Source: Puccinellia tenuiflora (Eukaryota > Streptophyta > Magnoliopsida > Poales > Poaceae). Taken from it: 64,000 nt of DNA. Within the stretch, counting starts at the first letter, position 1, and each line of letters starts with the position of its first letter. The position numbers were made by a program, and so were the translations under genes. The notes beneath the pieces are model-generated. The model ran no database searches and was not told the origin of the DNA. It saw only the letters and a program-made list of their open reading frames with translations. The stretch lies in NCBI GenBank assembly GCA_012064385.1, contig QRDG01001528.1:310001-374000 (forward strand), in the 5' to 3' direction. Below are positions 20,241 through 30,430 of this stretch, piece after piece.

Positions 20241-23200
20241 TGTTTGTGGAGGACATTGGTGACTTGGCTATTTTTGAAGAATTGAGGGATCTTCATGGTT
20301 TCATTTCTCAAGCCAAGTCAATTGGATTATCACATATCTATCTCATATCCAATGCTTCCTCCTTGCGGTAACTTGTATTTAATTCATATACATTGAAAGT
20401 TGCTTGCTCCCTTGCATGTGTTAGTTTTGTTCCTAGCATGTGTTTGTATATGATATACTCCTTTCCTACTTGTCTTGTTATTCAAGGTTGTGTATGATAG
20501 TTGTGTATCATGTATGTGTAATTTGTGTGTTGAGCTTTATTGGATCTTGTGTTGATTTCAATTGGCTCTTTGAGGTATTAATGGACTATCCCATTTTGGG
20601 GGAGTGATGTGCTTTGTGCACCCCAAAAACCTAAAAATGTGTGTACATGAAGCACACCACCTAGTATTGATATTTCAATATTATCTAGCTACTATGTGGT
20701 ATGTCATATTCATGAGAAATTCAAATTCTACAATGTCCATTAATTTCTCTAGTTGGTTTTATTTGCCTCTTGTTTAAAAAATAAATAAATTATCACATTA
20801 TGGGGGAGTAATGAGCTATGTGCATATTACAATCCCACAAAGTGTGAACATTTGAGATTTGCCACTTAGATTTGATATATTAAATTATCTTTCCTATGTG
20901 GCATGTGTGCTCAAACAAGTTCCAATTTTCCTTTTGGTTATCTTTTGGCTCTTGTTTGTGTGAGGTTGCTTGGTGTGGTTTTTCTCTAATATCCATTTCC
21001 ATATATTATGTGAGAAACCATTTGTTTCATCTTATTTTAACCATGGCTTGGCCGGTTGGTTTGAATAGTTGAAACAGCAACAAACCTTTTTCGAAATAAA
21101 ACGCCATATTTCTCATCTCTTATGTTTTAATTCTTATCTTTTGCCATATGCTTATTTGTTGTGAATTTGGTCTTGTACATCATTCCTATATACCACCGAG
21201 AAATTCTTATCTCCACATACTCCTTGTTCATGACAAGTGATTCTAGTAATTGTGGTGGATTTTGTAGATCATCTTCACTTTGGCTCTTGCATTTAATTTG
21301 CTCTATTTATTGCCTTCTTTGCCTCTTGCAAGGATTCTTTTTAAATCGGTAGTGTTTAGTGTTATAGATAAAATTTGGAGAGTAATGATACCTTGTGTGT
21401 GCATTTTGTATTCAAATGCAAATATCCAAGATAATGCATTAATCTTGGGGGAGCATTCCTTTTTATTTAGAACACTATTCTATCTATCAATATTTGATCC
21501 TTTCAATTGGCATTTGATTCTTTATCTTATGTTTTGGTACCTTCAATTGGTATTAATTGGAATTTAATATCTCCTCCATAGATATTTGTTCCAATTGATA
21601 TTTATTGTGAGAGTCTTGATACCTTTTTGCCTTATTTTACTTTACTTGATTTCGGTCAAGTATCACCCTCTTCTTGGTGTCTTTTCTCCTAGTTGATATT
21701 TTTTGTTTTAATTGGTATCTTATCTTCAATTGGTGTCTTATCGATCATTTGTTGTGTTGATTTGATTCCTTTTGATATCACACTTCATGTGTTGATGTGT
21801 TTTGGAATCAATCATTTGTTGATTTGATTTTTTCCTCAATCATGTGTTGATTTGGATTTTGATATAATTTGGACAACCTTTTTTTTGTGTCACACCTTGG
21901 TGTGCTCTCTTCTTGGTTTACTTAGTGTTTTCGTCCAAATTATGTCTCGTTCGGTTCTAGAAAGCCTTTGCATGCTCGGCTACTAATTTATATTATTTTA
22001 GCATGCTTATCTTTCTTGATCCAATATATAGGGGATACTCCACCGAATCCTAAATCGGCTAAGATGTGCATGAAATTCAATTTCATATCTATATGCACAT
22101 ATTTATGTGGAGTGTTTCCTATATATTGTAGTTGATCTAACTACTATGGAACCCAATGAGTTTGGGAACCATTTTGTATTCTAATTGTGTTTTAGGTACA
22201 ATTGAGATGCATTGGATGCTTGCCTCATTCATAAGGAAGGTGTTCTCACCGTGTGATTGTCGGAGTCAAGCTTTGATGTCAAACCATCTCTCATCATCTT
22301 CATCACCAATGTCATCTCGGTAACAAGTATCTATCTCATGCATGCTTTTCTAGTTTCAACCTTGTGTAGGTTGCCTCTTGGCATAAAATCCTTTATGTGC
22401 AATTGTTGTGGTTTTGGCTTTTTCCTTCACTTAATATATCTTTGTGATATGTGTGATGAATTTGCAAAAACCTTTTTCTTCAATTGATATTATTTGTTTG
22501 TGATACTTGTTGCCTATTTCAAAGCATCTTCACTATCTCTTGTTCCCTTAGTGATATGTGTGATGCATTTGATATATTTGAAGTTCATTTATATACAATG
22601 AGATAATTTTGAGCTATGTGCTATGCTTTCAAGCAACAATCTCGTTTGTATATTTATGACTTCCTTTTGGATACCTTGTTCTCTTTTTCCCGAACCATTT
22701 CGTATGTATATGTTTCTTTGCGGATGTATATCTTCATGGTTTGTCTAATTAGAAACATATACATATGAGAGAGGTCACCTTTTAGTTGGTATCCTATTTA
22801 TTTTTGAGCCACCTTGTGTTTCTTCTATAATTTGTTGGTGGCTCCAAATTTGTCTCATGAGTGCTTGTCTTATTGTTTATTGGTATCTTTGCACACTCAT
22901 GTATTTCTTGAAGATCTTTGACTTCATGCCTACCTTGGTGAGCATGTTGAATTTTATTGGCTAAATGATCTCAATAGCTTTTGGCATTTTCAATTGGTTT
23001 TAGTTTCCAATTGGTATCCCTAAGATTGTGAATATATTTCTCTAAAAGATCTTTTTATCTCAGTTGGGCCTATCTTACGATGAATTTTTGAAAATTGGTA
23101 TCTTCTTATGGCTCAACCACATCTTTGGTGCAAGTGCTATGATTTGCTTTTGCATTATGCACTCTTGCACTTGTTGCGGGTTCTAGATGATTTTGGGGGA

Positions 23201-23637
23201 GCGAGGATGCCATTTTTGTGCACTCCTCAATTGTGTATGAAAATTGGGGAGCTTCTCCATTTTTATTTAGAACTCTCGCTTTGGATCTTCTAGATTGCTT
23301 TTCTCCTTTGTGGAGATGTTTAAAATGAACTCATTTCTTTGCAATCTTTTGATCCTCAATATAGTTTGATTTCCTCTAATTTTTCGTTAAAAGGGATTGT
23401 CATCACCTTTATGGAGGAACTCATATTATATTGGCTCTCTAAATTTTTTCCCATTTCGGCAATCGATGCCAATGGGGGAGAAGTTCAGAGGGTTTAAGGG
23501 AATTTGGGTTTTATGCTTTTGTTGCATTTGCCTTTAATGCGCTTGCATCCTTGCTCGTTTGTCTTGCAAAGATGCTTTATTCATTATATAAACCCTCTTA
23601 AAAAGGGATTGTCATCAATTACCAAAATGGGGGAGAT
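20241..23637 (+). other. non-coding 3' internal region of element B with repeated polypurine motifs
   Basis: No pol gene or other recognisable gene is present in 3.4 kb of AT-rich sequence. The purine motif GGGGGAG recurs at 20598, 20802, 21447, 23195, 23474 and 23629; the last abuts the 3' LTR and must be the true polypurine tract. The first two stand in a diverged tandem duplication of about 204 bp (TGnGCTnTGTGCA... and CCTATGTGGnATG near each). The 9-mer ATTGGTATC, identical to the start of the primer-site junction, also recurs between 21530 and 23110, though the composition is simple. Confidence 0.7.
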
Positions 23638-25538
23638 TGAAAGTGCATGGTTCCTCCCATGCATGGTTTTGGTAATTAATGACTATCTCTATGGACTAAT
23701 ATTTGCATTGAGCTATATTTGTAGGTTGTCCATTTGTTTGCTTGTTCTCCATTTGCTGGAGTCAAGGTTAAGGGAAGAAGAAAAGTTTGTGTTGATCAAG
23801 GCTTTGTGCGGGTTGATCATCACACAAGGCCAAGTGAAGATATGCCGAAGATGTGCCTCTCCCATCTTGGTGTATAGGGGAGCTACATGTGAATCTTCAC
23901 CGAAGCGCAATCGAAGAAAGATGGTGCATCTTGAGGAGATTAAGATCATCTTCATCGACCTCAAGTGGATTAAAAGCGCAAGGCAAAGGTATGATCTTGA
24001 TAGGGTTTCTATTTTACCGGTCTCATATTGTTTAGTGAGAGACCGGATTATAGGATAGATAACCGTACTATCAAGAGGGGCTCTCGACCGAATATCATGA
24101 TCGTATCACCGTAGAGAGCACAAACCTTTGCATCCATGCAATCATCTTTATTGGTTCTTATTTGTCTCTTATCGTGGTGTGGTCTTGGTGCTTGTCATGC
24201 TTGTCATGACAAAGCCAAGTTCACCGAAAACGGTTTTCATATGCGTCTTCTATTGCGGTTTCGATATTGGAGATTTTGCCGGTTCATCCGTGCGGGAGAT
24301 TTATCTCTTCCATTTCTTTGCAAAATCTCCATTACTTGTTTGCCATTTTCAAAGGTAGCATTTGTCGTCCTCTTTCCAACAAAATTGGTTTTACCTCATT
24401 CGGACTTCAATTGCAAAAGTTATAGAATTTCCGGTTTGTGAAAATGAGTTTATAACTTTCCCCATTTGGTTTTATAATATTTTCTTGGACTATGATGTTT
24501 CTCTGCATAATCTTGTTGTGCTCGTTGTGACGATTCCAACGAGTCCAAGATTATCGAAAACGGAGTTCGTGGGTGAAAGTTATTGCATTTCCGATTTGCA
24601 AATGGGAGCTTTTACCTTTCCCCATTTATCTTTATATTATATTCTTGGACTATGATGTTTCTCTGCATATTCTTATTGTGCTTGTTGTGACGATTCCAAC
24701 GAGTCCAAGAATACCGAAAACGGAGTTCGTATGCGAAAGTTATTACGTTTTCGGTTCGGTCTCTTTTTAAAACAGAATATTCAAATTTGGAGAAAAAGAA
24801 AAAAAAAGTGGGGGGCGCAGTCCGGCCGGCCAGGCCGGGACCGAGGCTGGCCCCAGGCCGGCCCGTTCGGGCACCTCCCCGACCTTTCTGCTTCGGCTGG
24901 CCGGCCCCAGGCCGGGAGCAGGCCGGTGGCCTCGGGCTGTTGCCCGGCCCACCCGGGTGCTCAACCGGCCGAAGGCCGGGAGCAGGCCGGCTCCTCTGTT
25001 CGCCTCTGTTCCTTCGATGTTGCTTCACTGGTTCGTTTCCCGGCCAGGCCGGGGTGCAGGCCGGCCCCCGGCCGGGCTGCCTGCTAGTGTTTTTTCCCCC
25101 TCTTTTAGTCTCCAACGGTCACATTTTGTGGCCCACTATAAAAGGGGCTTCTTCCCCATTTTTCCTGTAGATCTCATCCCTTGCTCTCTCTCCTCCATTG
25201 CCAACATTTTGAGAGCTCGATTCCTCCTAATCTCTCCGATGATTCTTGCCCAGATTTAGGGAAACAAGAGAGCTGATCTAGATCCATCTTTCCACCAAAC
25301 AAAATCTCCTCTAAGTGAGGGGAACTCGTGGGATCTAGATTTTGAAGTTCTTGGTGTTTCTCCTCCGTTCTTCCTCCTAAATCCCTCCATAGCATTAGTT
25401 GCTTTGGTTAGATTTTGGGGTGAAGGATTTGACCACTTGGTGTGATCTTCCCCTTTTGCATTTGTTGCATCGGGTTGTGCTCCCCACGGTGATTCGTGGG
25501 ATTGAAGGTTGGGAGCTTGTTACTCTTGGGTCATTGGA
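23638..25538 (+). repeat. 3' LTR of element B, truncated at its 3' end
   Basis: It begins TGAAAGTGCATGG directly after the polypurine tract and aligns with the 5' LTR to TGGGTCATTGGA, where the 5' LTR continues for another 567 bp. Loss of that end removes the element's right boundary and target duplication. It holds the 160-bp tandem units, a single TATAAAAG (25137-25144) and a GC-rich block that the 5' LTR lacks. Confidence 0.9.
24815..25095. repeat. GC-rich GGCCGG-repeat block in the 3' LTR of element B
   Basis: The block is made of variants of GGCCGGCC, CAGGCCGGGA and CCCCAGGCCGG, for example near 24827, 24853, 24901 and 25043, and lies between GCAGTCCGGCC and CCCTCTTTTAGTCTCC. The 5' LTR has the same two flanks with only the duplicated TATA segment between. 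Its composition is quite unlike the AT-rich LTR around it. Confidence 0.75.
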
Positions 25539-25963
25539 GTTGTGTCCACTTCTTGCAGATCATGGTTGTTCCCATTGTTGTTGTTGTGTAGGTCACATGG
25601 GGAGGCATCTATTGGTTTAGAATACACAAGTTTAGACATATAGGACTAAGAAAATAGCTACACATGATAAAGGAAAAACTTAACAATCAGCACGTAAGCA
25701 AACCAACCACTTCAAAATAATTTTTGAAAACGGGGTATAAAATCCTAGATAATGTTTGAAAACAAAATAGATGAAAAAAACTCAAACTAAAATTGCCACA
25801 CCACATAGTTTGGTTGGGTCAAACCTAACACGATTCTCGATTTCTTAACGAAGACTAACTGGAGGGCAGAACTAAACTACTTCTTGGTGCATTTGTCTCC
25901 GCTTGAGGTCTTTAACTTCATCCTTTTCGGCTTTCATTCACGTCATAATCCTCATCATAAGTT
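25539..25963. other. unassigned sequence between elements B and D
   Basis: I recognise nothing here: no gene, terminal repeat or known LTR. It starts where homology of the 3' LTR of B stops and ends at the single undetermined base (25964). Because D's LTR homology starts abruptly right after that base, the right edge may be an assembly join and not a biological breakpoint. Confidence 0.5.
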
Positions 25964-25964
25964 N

Positions 25965-26538
25965 TCTAACCCTAGATCTAAAGAGGTAGGGGGTACGTAT
26001 AGGCTAGGCCCCAAAGGGGTAGGTGGTAGAGGGATACATGGTCCAAAGGCCCCCTTTACTGCGTGGAAGCAGAGAGTCCCGGATGGTCCGTCACTTTTCA
26101 TGCCGGATGATCCGGCGTGGCGCGGCTCGGCCTCTTCAGTTGTCGGATGGTCTGGCCCTTCATACCGGATGGTCCGGTGGTTGCTATTGTGGCACATCTG
26201 GACCAGACGCCGGATGGTCCGGCATCATTAGCCGGACGGTCTGTTGGCGACGTCGACGTGCACTCCAGCTCCAATGCCGGATCGTCCGGTGCATTGGACC
26301 GGATGGTCCAGCAGCTCCTGCTGTTGTCTCCTCTTCTCGTCGCTTCTTCCTCCTCGCCCACGCGTAAGCCTTGGATGACTGCAACTCTTGGGCTTCCTCG
26401 ACATCTACCTTGGCGTTCGTACTCAACCTATCGATAAACAAGGGTAGATCCTCAAGTAGTATACCATCCAAAGGCGATGTATCGAGGTTTGCATAGAGGA
26501 AGGAGTTCACCTTAGAGATCCATGGTGACTTGGTGCTA
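25965..26538 (-). repeat. partial 3' LTR of element D
   Basis: It aligns with 38081-38753 of the full LTR, starting CTAACCCTAGATCTAAAGAGG and stopping after CATGGTGACTTGGTGCT. The first 367 bp of the full LTR are absent, and the cut is at the undetermined base 25964. The last ~40 bp, ending CCTACATCA in the full copy, are also gone. Internal length differs because one palindrome-bearing segment (about 38397-38480) is missing here. Confidence 0.75.
26080..26310. repeat. array of CCGGATGGTCCGG near-palindromes, left LTR of D
   Basis: Eight variants of the near-palindrome occur within 230 bp: around 26079, 26101, 26140, 26163, 26208, 26232, 26274 and 26297. Central bases vary (GATGGTC, GATGATC, GACGGTC, GATCGTC) while the CCGG arms are mostly kept. 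Spacing is irregular (20-60 bp), so it is an interspersed motif and not a simple tandem repeat. Confidence 0.8.
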
Positions 26539-26589
26539 GCACGTCCTCATCATGTGAAGGAGATAGATGGCGTGTCGTTGAAGTGGAAG

Positions 26590-27632
26590 TCACCATGCCA
26601 CCATTTTTCCTGTACGCATCAAAGACCAAGCAAGCAATGTGTGTGCATGATAGTAGAGAATATCATCCATGACATGTCCAATCTTGATCATTACACCATT
26701 AGCACAATGCAAGGATATGGAAGGTAATGCAAAATCAAGGTCAATATGCAAGCAACTCTTTGAGACATCCTCAAAATGGGGAAACAAAATTTCCAAGAAA
26801 GGTTGAGAAGGGCATGATACATATCTCATTGTGAACCATATGAAGTCCATTGCATTCAAAACATCGGAAAGAGAGGTTTGTGAACCACACAATACGAGGG
26901 AGGCTCTTATCATCTACAAGGAAGCTCAAGGACGCATGCATGTCAAAAGGGAAAACCAAAGCACTCACATGTTTGCACGTGAACCAAAGGAAAGAGCAAT
27001 TGTTCTATTGTTCGATGCAAAAACATGGCAAGGGTATTAGAGCCGTGTTCGATCCACAACTCTCATGGAACATGCTCTCAAGAGCTCTTTTTGTCAATTC
27101 ATGCTCAATTGAGGTTGACATTATCATGCGGAAACCATTACACACGAATTTCGCAAAAATAAATTGTGCATGGTACATGAACACATCATCCATCATGACA
27201 TGCCTCTCCATTTGCAAGTCACCAAACACCAAAATCAAAAGGAGAGTATGACATATGTGGGTGGTTAGTATGGAACATGAAGGATGGAAATTTCTTAACA
27301 TGGCAAAACGAAGAATCTCCAAAATTTGAGAAATCTATGGGGAAAATCTCATGAGACATGATATCAATACTATTGGAAACCAATCATTTGAAAGAACAAT
27401 TGTTCAAAATTTTGGATGCAACAATGGGAGAAAAGTGTAAACATCTAGGACAAAGCATGTTCATGGTGACATTATCGCAAATAGGTAATTCCACATGATC
27501 AATGCATGGCAAAGCATCACATATGGATGAAAAAATAGCAAGCGACATGTCAATATTATCATCTATATAATGCAAGCAATCACAATTCATCATGTCCAAT
27601 AGTGGGATCATGGTATCATCAACACCCATATG
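26590..27632 (-). pseudogene. element D open frames, portion beyond the E insertion
   Basis: Three consecutive minus-strand segments are readable: 27632-27384 (DDTMIPLLDMMNCDCLHYID, then LPICDNVTMNMLCPRCLHF), 27322-27005 and 26913-26590. They are rich in Cys, His, Met and Ile, with scattered Cys pairs but no zinc-finger spacing that I recognise. They continue, across element E, the frames at 36343-35035. I do not recognise the family. Stops and frame changes between segments mark decay. They could be remnants of an atypical Gag or an accessory protein. Confidence 0.45.
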
Positions 27633-27637
27633 CGTAC

Positions 27638-28597
27638 TGTCGCAACGTGGAACATGGGGTTCCCCTGATGCGGTCAAAGTGGGTCCATCGCACATGGGCC
27701 CACCAAGGAGGCACTCAAGGCCAAGGCTCAAGACTGGCAGATGGGCCCCCCATCTGCCCCACGGCGTCCCGACGCATGCGACATCGACAACCAAGGCCAA
27801 GGACTCGAGGACCCTCCGGGGCCCCCCTTGACCTGGAAGCAGGCACGGAGGTCCCGGGGACCCGACGCCCGCAGGAGGCCAGACTCATTCCCGGGAACCA
27901 ACCTCCAGTGCGCGAAGAGGAGAAGCTTGCCAGCTCTGGCTGGAAGCTCCTAGAAGACTTGGACGCCAAGAAGATGGAGGCGCCAAAGGGGGGCAGAGGC
28001 AGAAAAGCTGTCAGCCTCTGTCCGCCCTCTCAGGAAAAGGTGGGCGGCCTCACCTGCCCCCTCTGAGAAGAATACTTGGACGAGAGGAGGCCACGTCGCC
28101 TCCTAAAGAGAACCCGGAGGGGTTTTCCGCCAAAACCCCTCCGGCCCCAAGGGTGCACCTGTGGTATCCCCTTAGCCTATAAAAGGAGGACCGAGGCACC
28201 CAAAGGGGAAGGGACAAGTCCAGAAGAGAAGGAGGCTAGGCTAGGTAGCGCACAAGTCCCAGAGTAGCTTAGGCGAGAGGTGATCTCCTCAGGGTCAGGA
28301 TCTGCTCGTCTTCAACCTCTAGCCAACACCTCCCGGGTTCTCACCCGCAACCACCCTTGTAAAGCTACACCATGATACACCTCTCAATCCAGACATGCAG
28401 GAGTAGGGTTGTTAGCCTCCGGGCGGCCCGAACCTGGGTAAACTCCTTGTGTCTCTGTGATGCTTGCTAGTACGTAGATCTAGAGCGCCGAGCGAAGCCC
28501 CCGGGTGGAAGAAGTTCTTCGGCCTCCTCTGCGCCCCATACCGAACCTAAAAAGGGGGTATCCTTTACTCCCGGTGTCCGTGATCCAAGACACGACA
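27638..28597 (+). repeat. 5' LTR of element E
   Basis: It starts TGTCGCAACGTGGAACATGG and ends GATCCAAGACACGACA. CCTATAAAAGGAGG near 28177-28190 is the likely TATA region. The R/U5 part contains AACCTGGGTAAACTCC, shared with the LTRs of A and C. Confidence 0.9.
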
Positions 28598-28599
28598 TC

Positions 28600-28614
28600 T
28601 GGTGCGCCAGGTAA
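28600..28614 (+). promoter_or_regulatory. primer binding site of element E
   Basis: TGGTGCGCCAGGTAA starts two bases after the LTR end. It differs from the TGGCGCCCACCGTGG site of element C, so the two elements would use different primer tRNAs. I have not identified the tRNA. Confidence 0.6.
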
Positions 28615-28730
28615 AGGGCGAAGGTGCTGATTTCTTGTTCGTCGACTTCGCGTTCTTCATCGGCTTCGAGATCTTTGAGGAGATCTGGTGCACCAAATCC
28701 TCCAGATCTTTCGGTCGGATCTCCCACAAG

Positions 28731-28899
28731 GTCTCCGTCGAGCTCAAGGTCATTGACAAGGTCTCCGTCGAGCTCAAGGTCATCGACAAGGTCTCCGTCG
28801 AGCTCAAGGTCATCGACAAGGTCTCCGTCGAGCTCAAGGTCATCGACAAGGTCTCCGTCGAGCTCAAGGTCATCGACAAGGTCTTTGTCGACCTCAAGT
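28731..28899. repeat. 30-bp minisatellite in the leader of element E
   Basis: Five copies of the 30-bp unit that begins GTCTCCGTCGAGCTCAAGG lie head to tail (28731-28880), followed by a partial sixth variant with GTCTTTGTCGACCTCAAG. The unit length is a multiple of three, so all frames stay open and read as 10-residue repeats on both strands. I regard these as non-coding leader sequence. Confidence 0.9.
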
Positions 28900-28911
28900 T
28901 CGCCAGTAGGG

Positions 28912-29606
28912 ATGGCGCGGAAGAAGAAGGCCAAGTCCAGTGAGGAGTACCTACGGATACCCGGGGACTTGGCTTTGACCCCGAGGAAGCTTCAGTGACG
29001 CCATCCGCGCAAGGTCTCCCAGCGGGATTCGATTCGTGTCCCCGGTGGCTCGGGCCGATGCAGCTGCAAGTGGAGGGCTTGCCCCCGGGAAGTAGTACAG
29101 GCATTGACGCCCCTCTTTCCCCGCGGACGCGCGTGGTGAAGGAAGAGCTCTGCTTGGAAACTTCCCCGTCGACTCTCCCGTTGGAGGAGGAGCGTCAGAT
29201 TCAAGGTCAAGAAATTGAGGTCACAAGGGACGAACCGTACGTGCCGCAAGAAGTCCAGCTCCCCTTGGGCGAAGATGGACAACTGGGACTCTGGTGCTCA
29301 TTCCATCGAACCGACAAGCACCATATCGATGACTGCCGCGAACTCAGAAAGCGCCCAAGGGACGAAGGATGCTACATCTGTGGAGAACTTGGTCACCTCA
29401 GACGGGATTGCCCTTTGAATTCAAAACCAAAGAAAACCCCGAAGAAGAAGAAAACATCAAAAGCTGTTGCAAACGCCTCCACCCAAACCGACAACCCGCC
29501 TTCACCACCAGTGACCCCCACGGGTCCACTCGTGACAGCCTCTGACTGGGATCGAGCCTACTTCAACGAAGTCAGCCAGAGTGGGACCTCCCGGGTCACG
29601 TCGTGA
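28912..29606 (+). pseudogene. short Gag remnant of element E with two zinc knuckles
   Basis: The ATG at 28912 opens MARKKKAKSSEEYL, which stops at a TGA (28996-28998). The following frame (from about 28995) runs to 29606. It carries LWCSFHRTDKHHIDDCREL, the CxxH...H...C knuckle seen in Tat Gag proteins, then a classical CYICGELGHLRRDC knuckle, and a lysine-rich tail (KPKKTPKKKKTSK). The capsid domain is missing, so only the nucleic-acid-binding end of Gag remains. The frame break between the two parts may be a mutation or an unusual expression strategy; I cannot tell. Confidence 0.7.
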
Positions 29607-30430
29607 CAATACGCCCAGGACCAAGTGGGCCGCCGCAAAAGTATTGGATTGCAAAATGGTTGGCCTCCGGGCAACAATGAAAAAGAGCCAGGAAGGGTCT
29701 CCGGACCGACACAGCAAAGGTGTCAGCAAGGCGGGCGTGCTTTCAATCGGCGCCAGGAGTGAAAAGGGGGTCTCCGGACCGGCATCATAAGAATGTCAGC
29801 AAGTGGACGCGCCTTCACGCGGCGTCAGGAACATGAAGGTCTCAGGACCGGGGTCACGGGCCCCAGCAATAAGGTCCTGCGCCAGTAAGGATGACTGGGC
29901 AGGCGGCTATTTCAGCGGGAATTCCTAGCCCTGCGGGTAATCGCAGGCAGGGCAGAGTTGTGTCTTAAAAGCGACACAGAAGACCCGCTCTGGCGGCAGC
30001 GCGACGAAACAATTGCTGAAATAGCCCAAAGGAGGTCGACATTAAGCTAAGTATGAAACGTGCTTGCACGGGCTTTTCCCTCGTTGCTTCTATTTTATGC
30101 ATCTTGGCTAAGACGAAAGCGGGCGTTGTTTTGAGGTGGCGCCTCCGCGACTAAGCTGTCCGTTTCCCTCGGGCAGTGGAATCGTGGGCTGAGGTTTGCG
30201 ACGGTCAAAAAACGGTGGGTTCTTGGGGGGGATGCGCCCTGTGTCGGTGGCTCAGATCCGTCTGAGTGCCCACGGCTGGTTAGCTCTCACGCTCATTAAC
30301 CCTTCCCGAGAGCGTTAAGCCCCCACGGGTGCAATAAAACGGATAAAACTTGGGAAACGTTATTCACATTCAGAAAGGTGCAAAATACGCAAAACACAGT
30401 TCACGTTTCTTGGTGTTGCTCCATCCACTT
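29607..30430. other. repetitive spacer of element E between Gag remnant and antisense gene
   Basis: No gene seen. Three imperfect units of about 70-75 bp carry GGTCTCCGGACCG or GGTCTCAGGACCG (near 29697, 29770 and 29839) followed by a TGTCAGCAAG or CCAGCAA phrase and a GGCGTCAGGA-like phrase. They occupy the position where element C carries its 3' tandem repeats. Confidence 0.65.

Larger units (their letters stand above)
15710..25538 (+). mobile_element. copia-type element B: LTRs and gag, no pol
   Basis: Two long LTRs (15710-17908 and 23638-25538, the latter truncated) flank an internal region with a Met-tRNA-type primer site, a long Gag and 3.4 kb of AT-rich non-coding DNA. No protease, integrase, reverse transcriptase or RNase H is recognisable, so the element depended on a partner for replication. 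The LTR form (TGAAAG...CTTTCA), the ATTGGTATCAGAGCC primer context and the long UBN2-type Gag with two zinc knuckles suggest the SIRE/Maximus group of copia elements; that grouping is an inference. The 3' end was removed when unrelated sequence joined at 25539. Confidence 0.85.

Noticed and set aside
25965..26538. Separate MITE-like or satellite repeat
   Set aside because: Its alignment to 38081-38753 and the shared interior across E make it a truncated LTR of element D.
28731..28899. CRISPR-like array
   Set aside because: Units are contiguous 30-bp repeats with no spacers, in a plant retrotransposon.
28467..28943. Apparent proteins made of DLVDDLELDG-like or KVSVELKVID-like repeats
   Set aside because: These are translations of the 30-bp minisatellite in different frames; there is no start context or family to support a gene.
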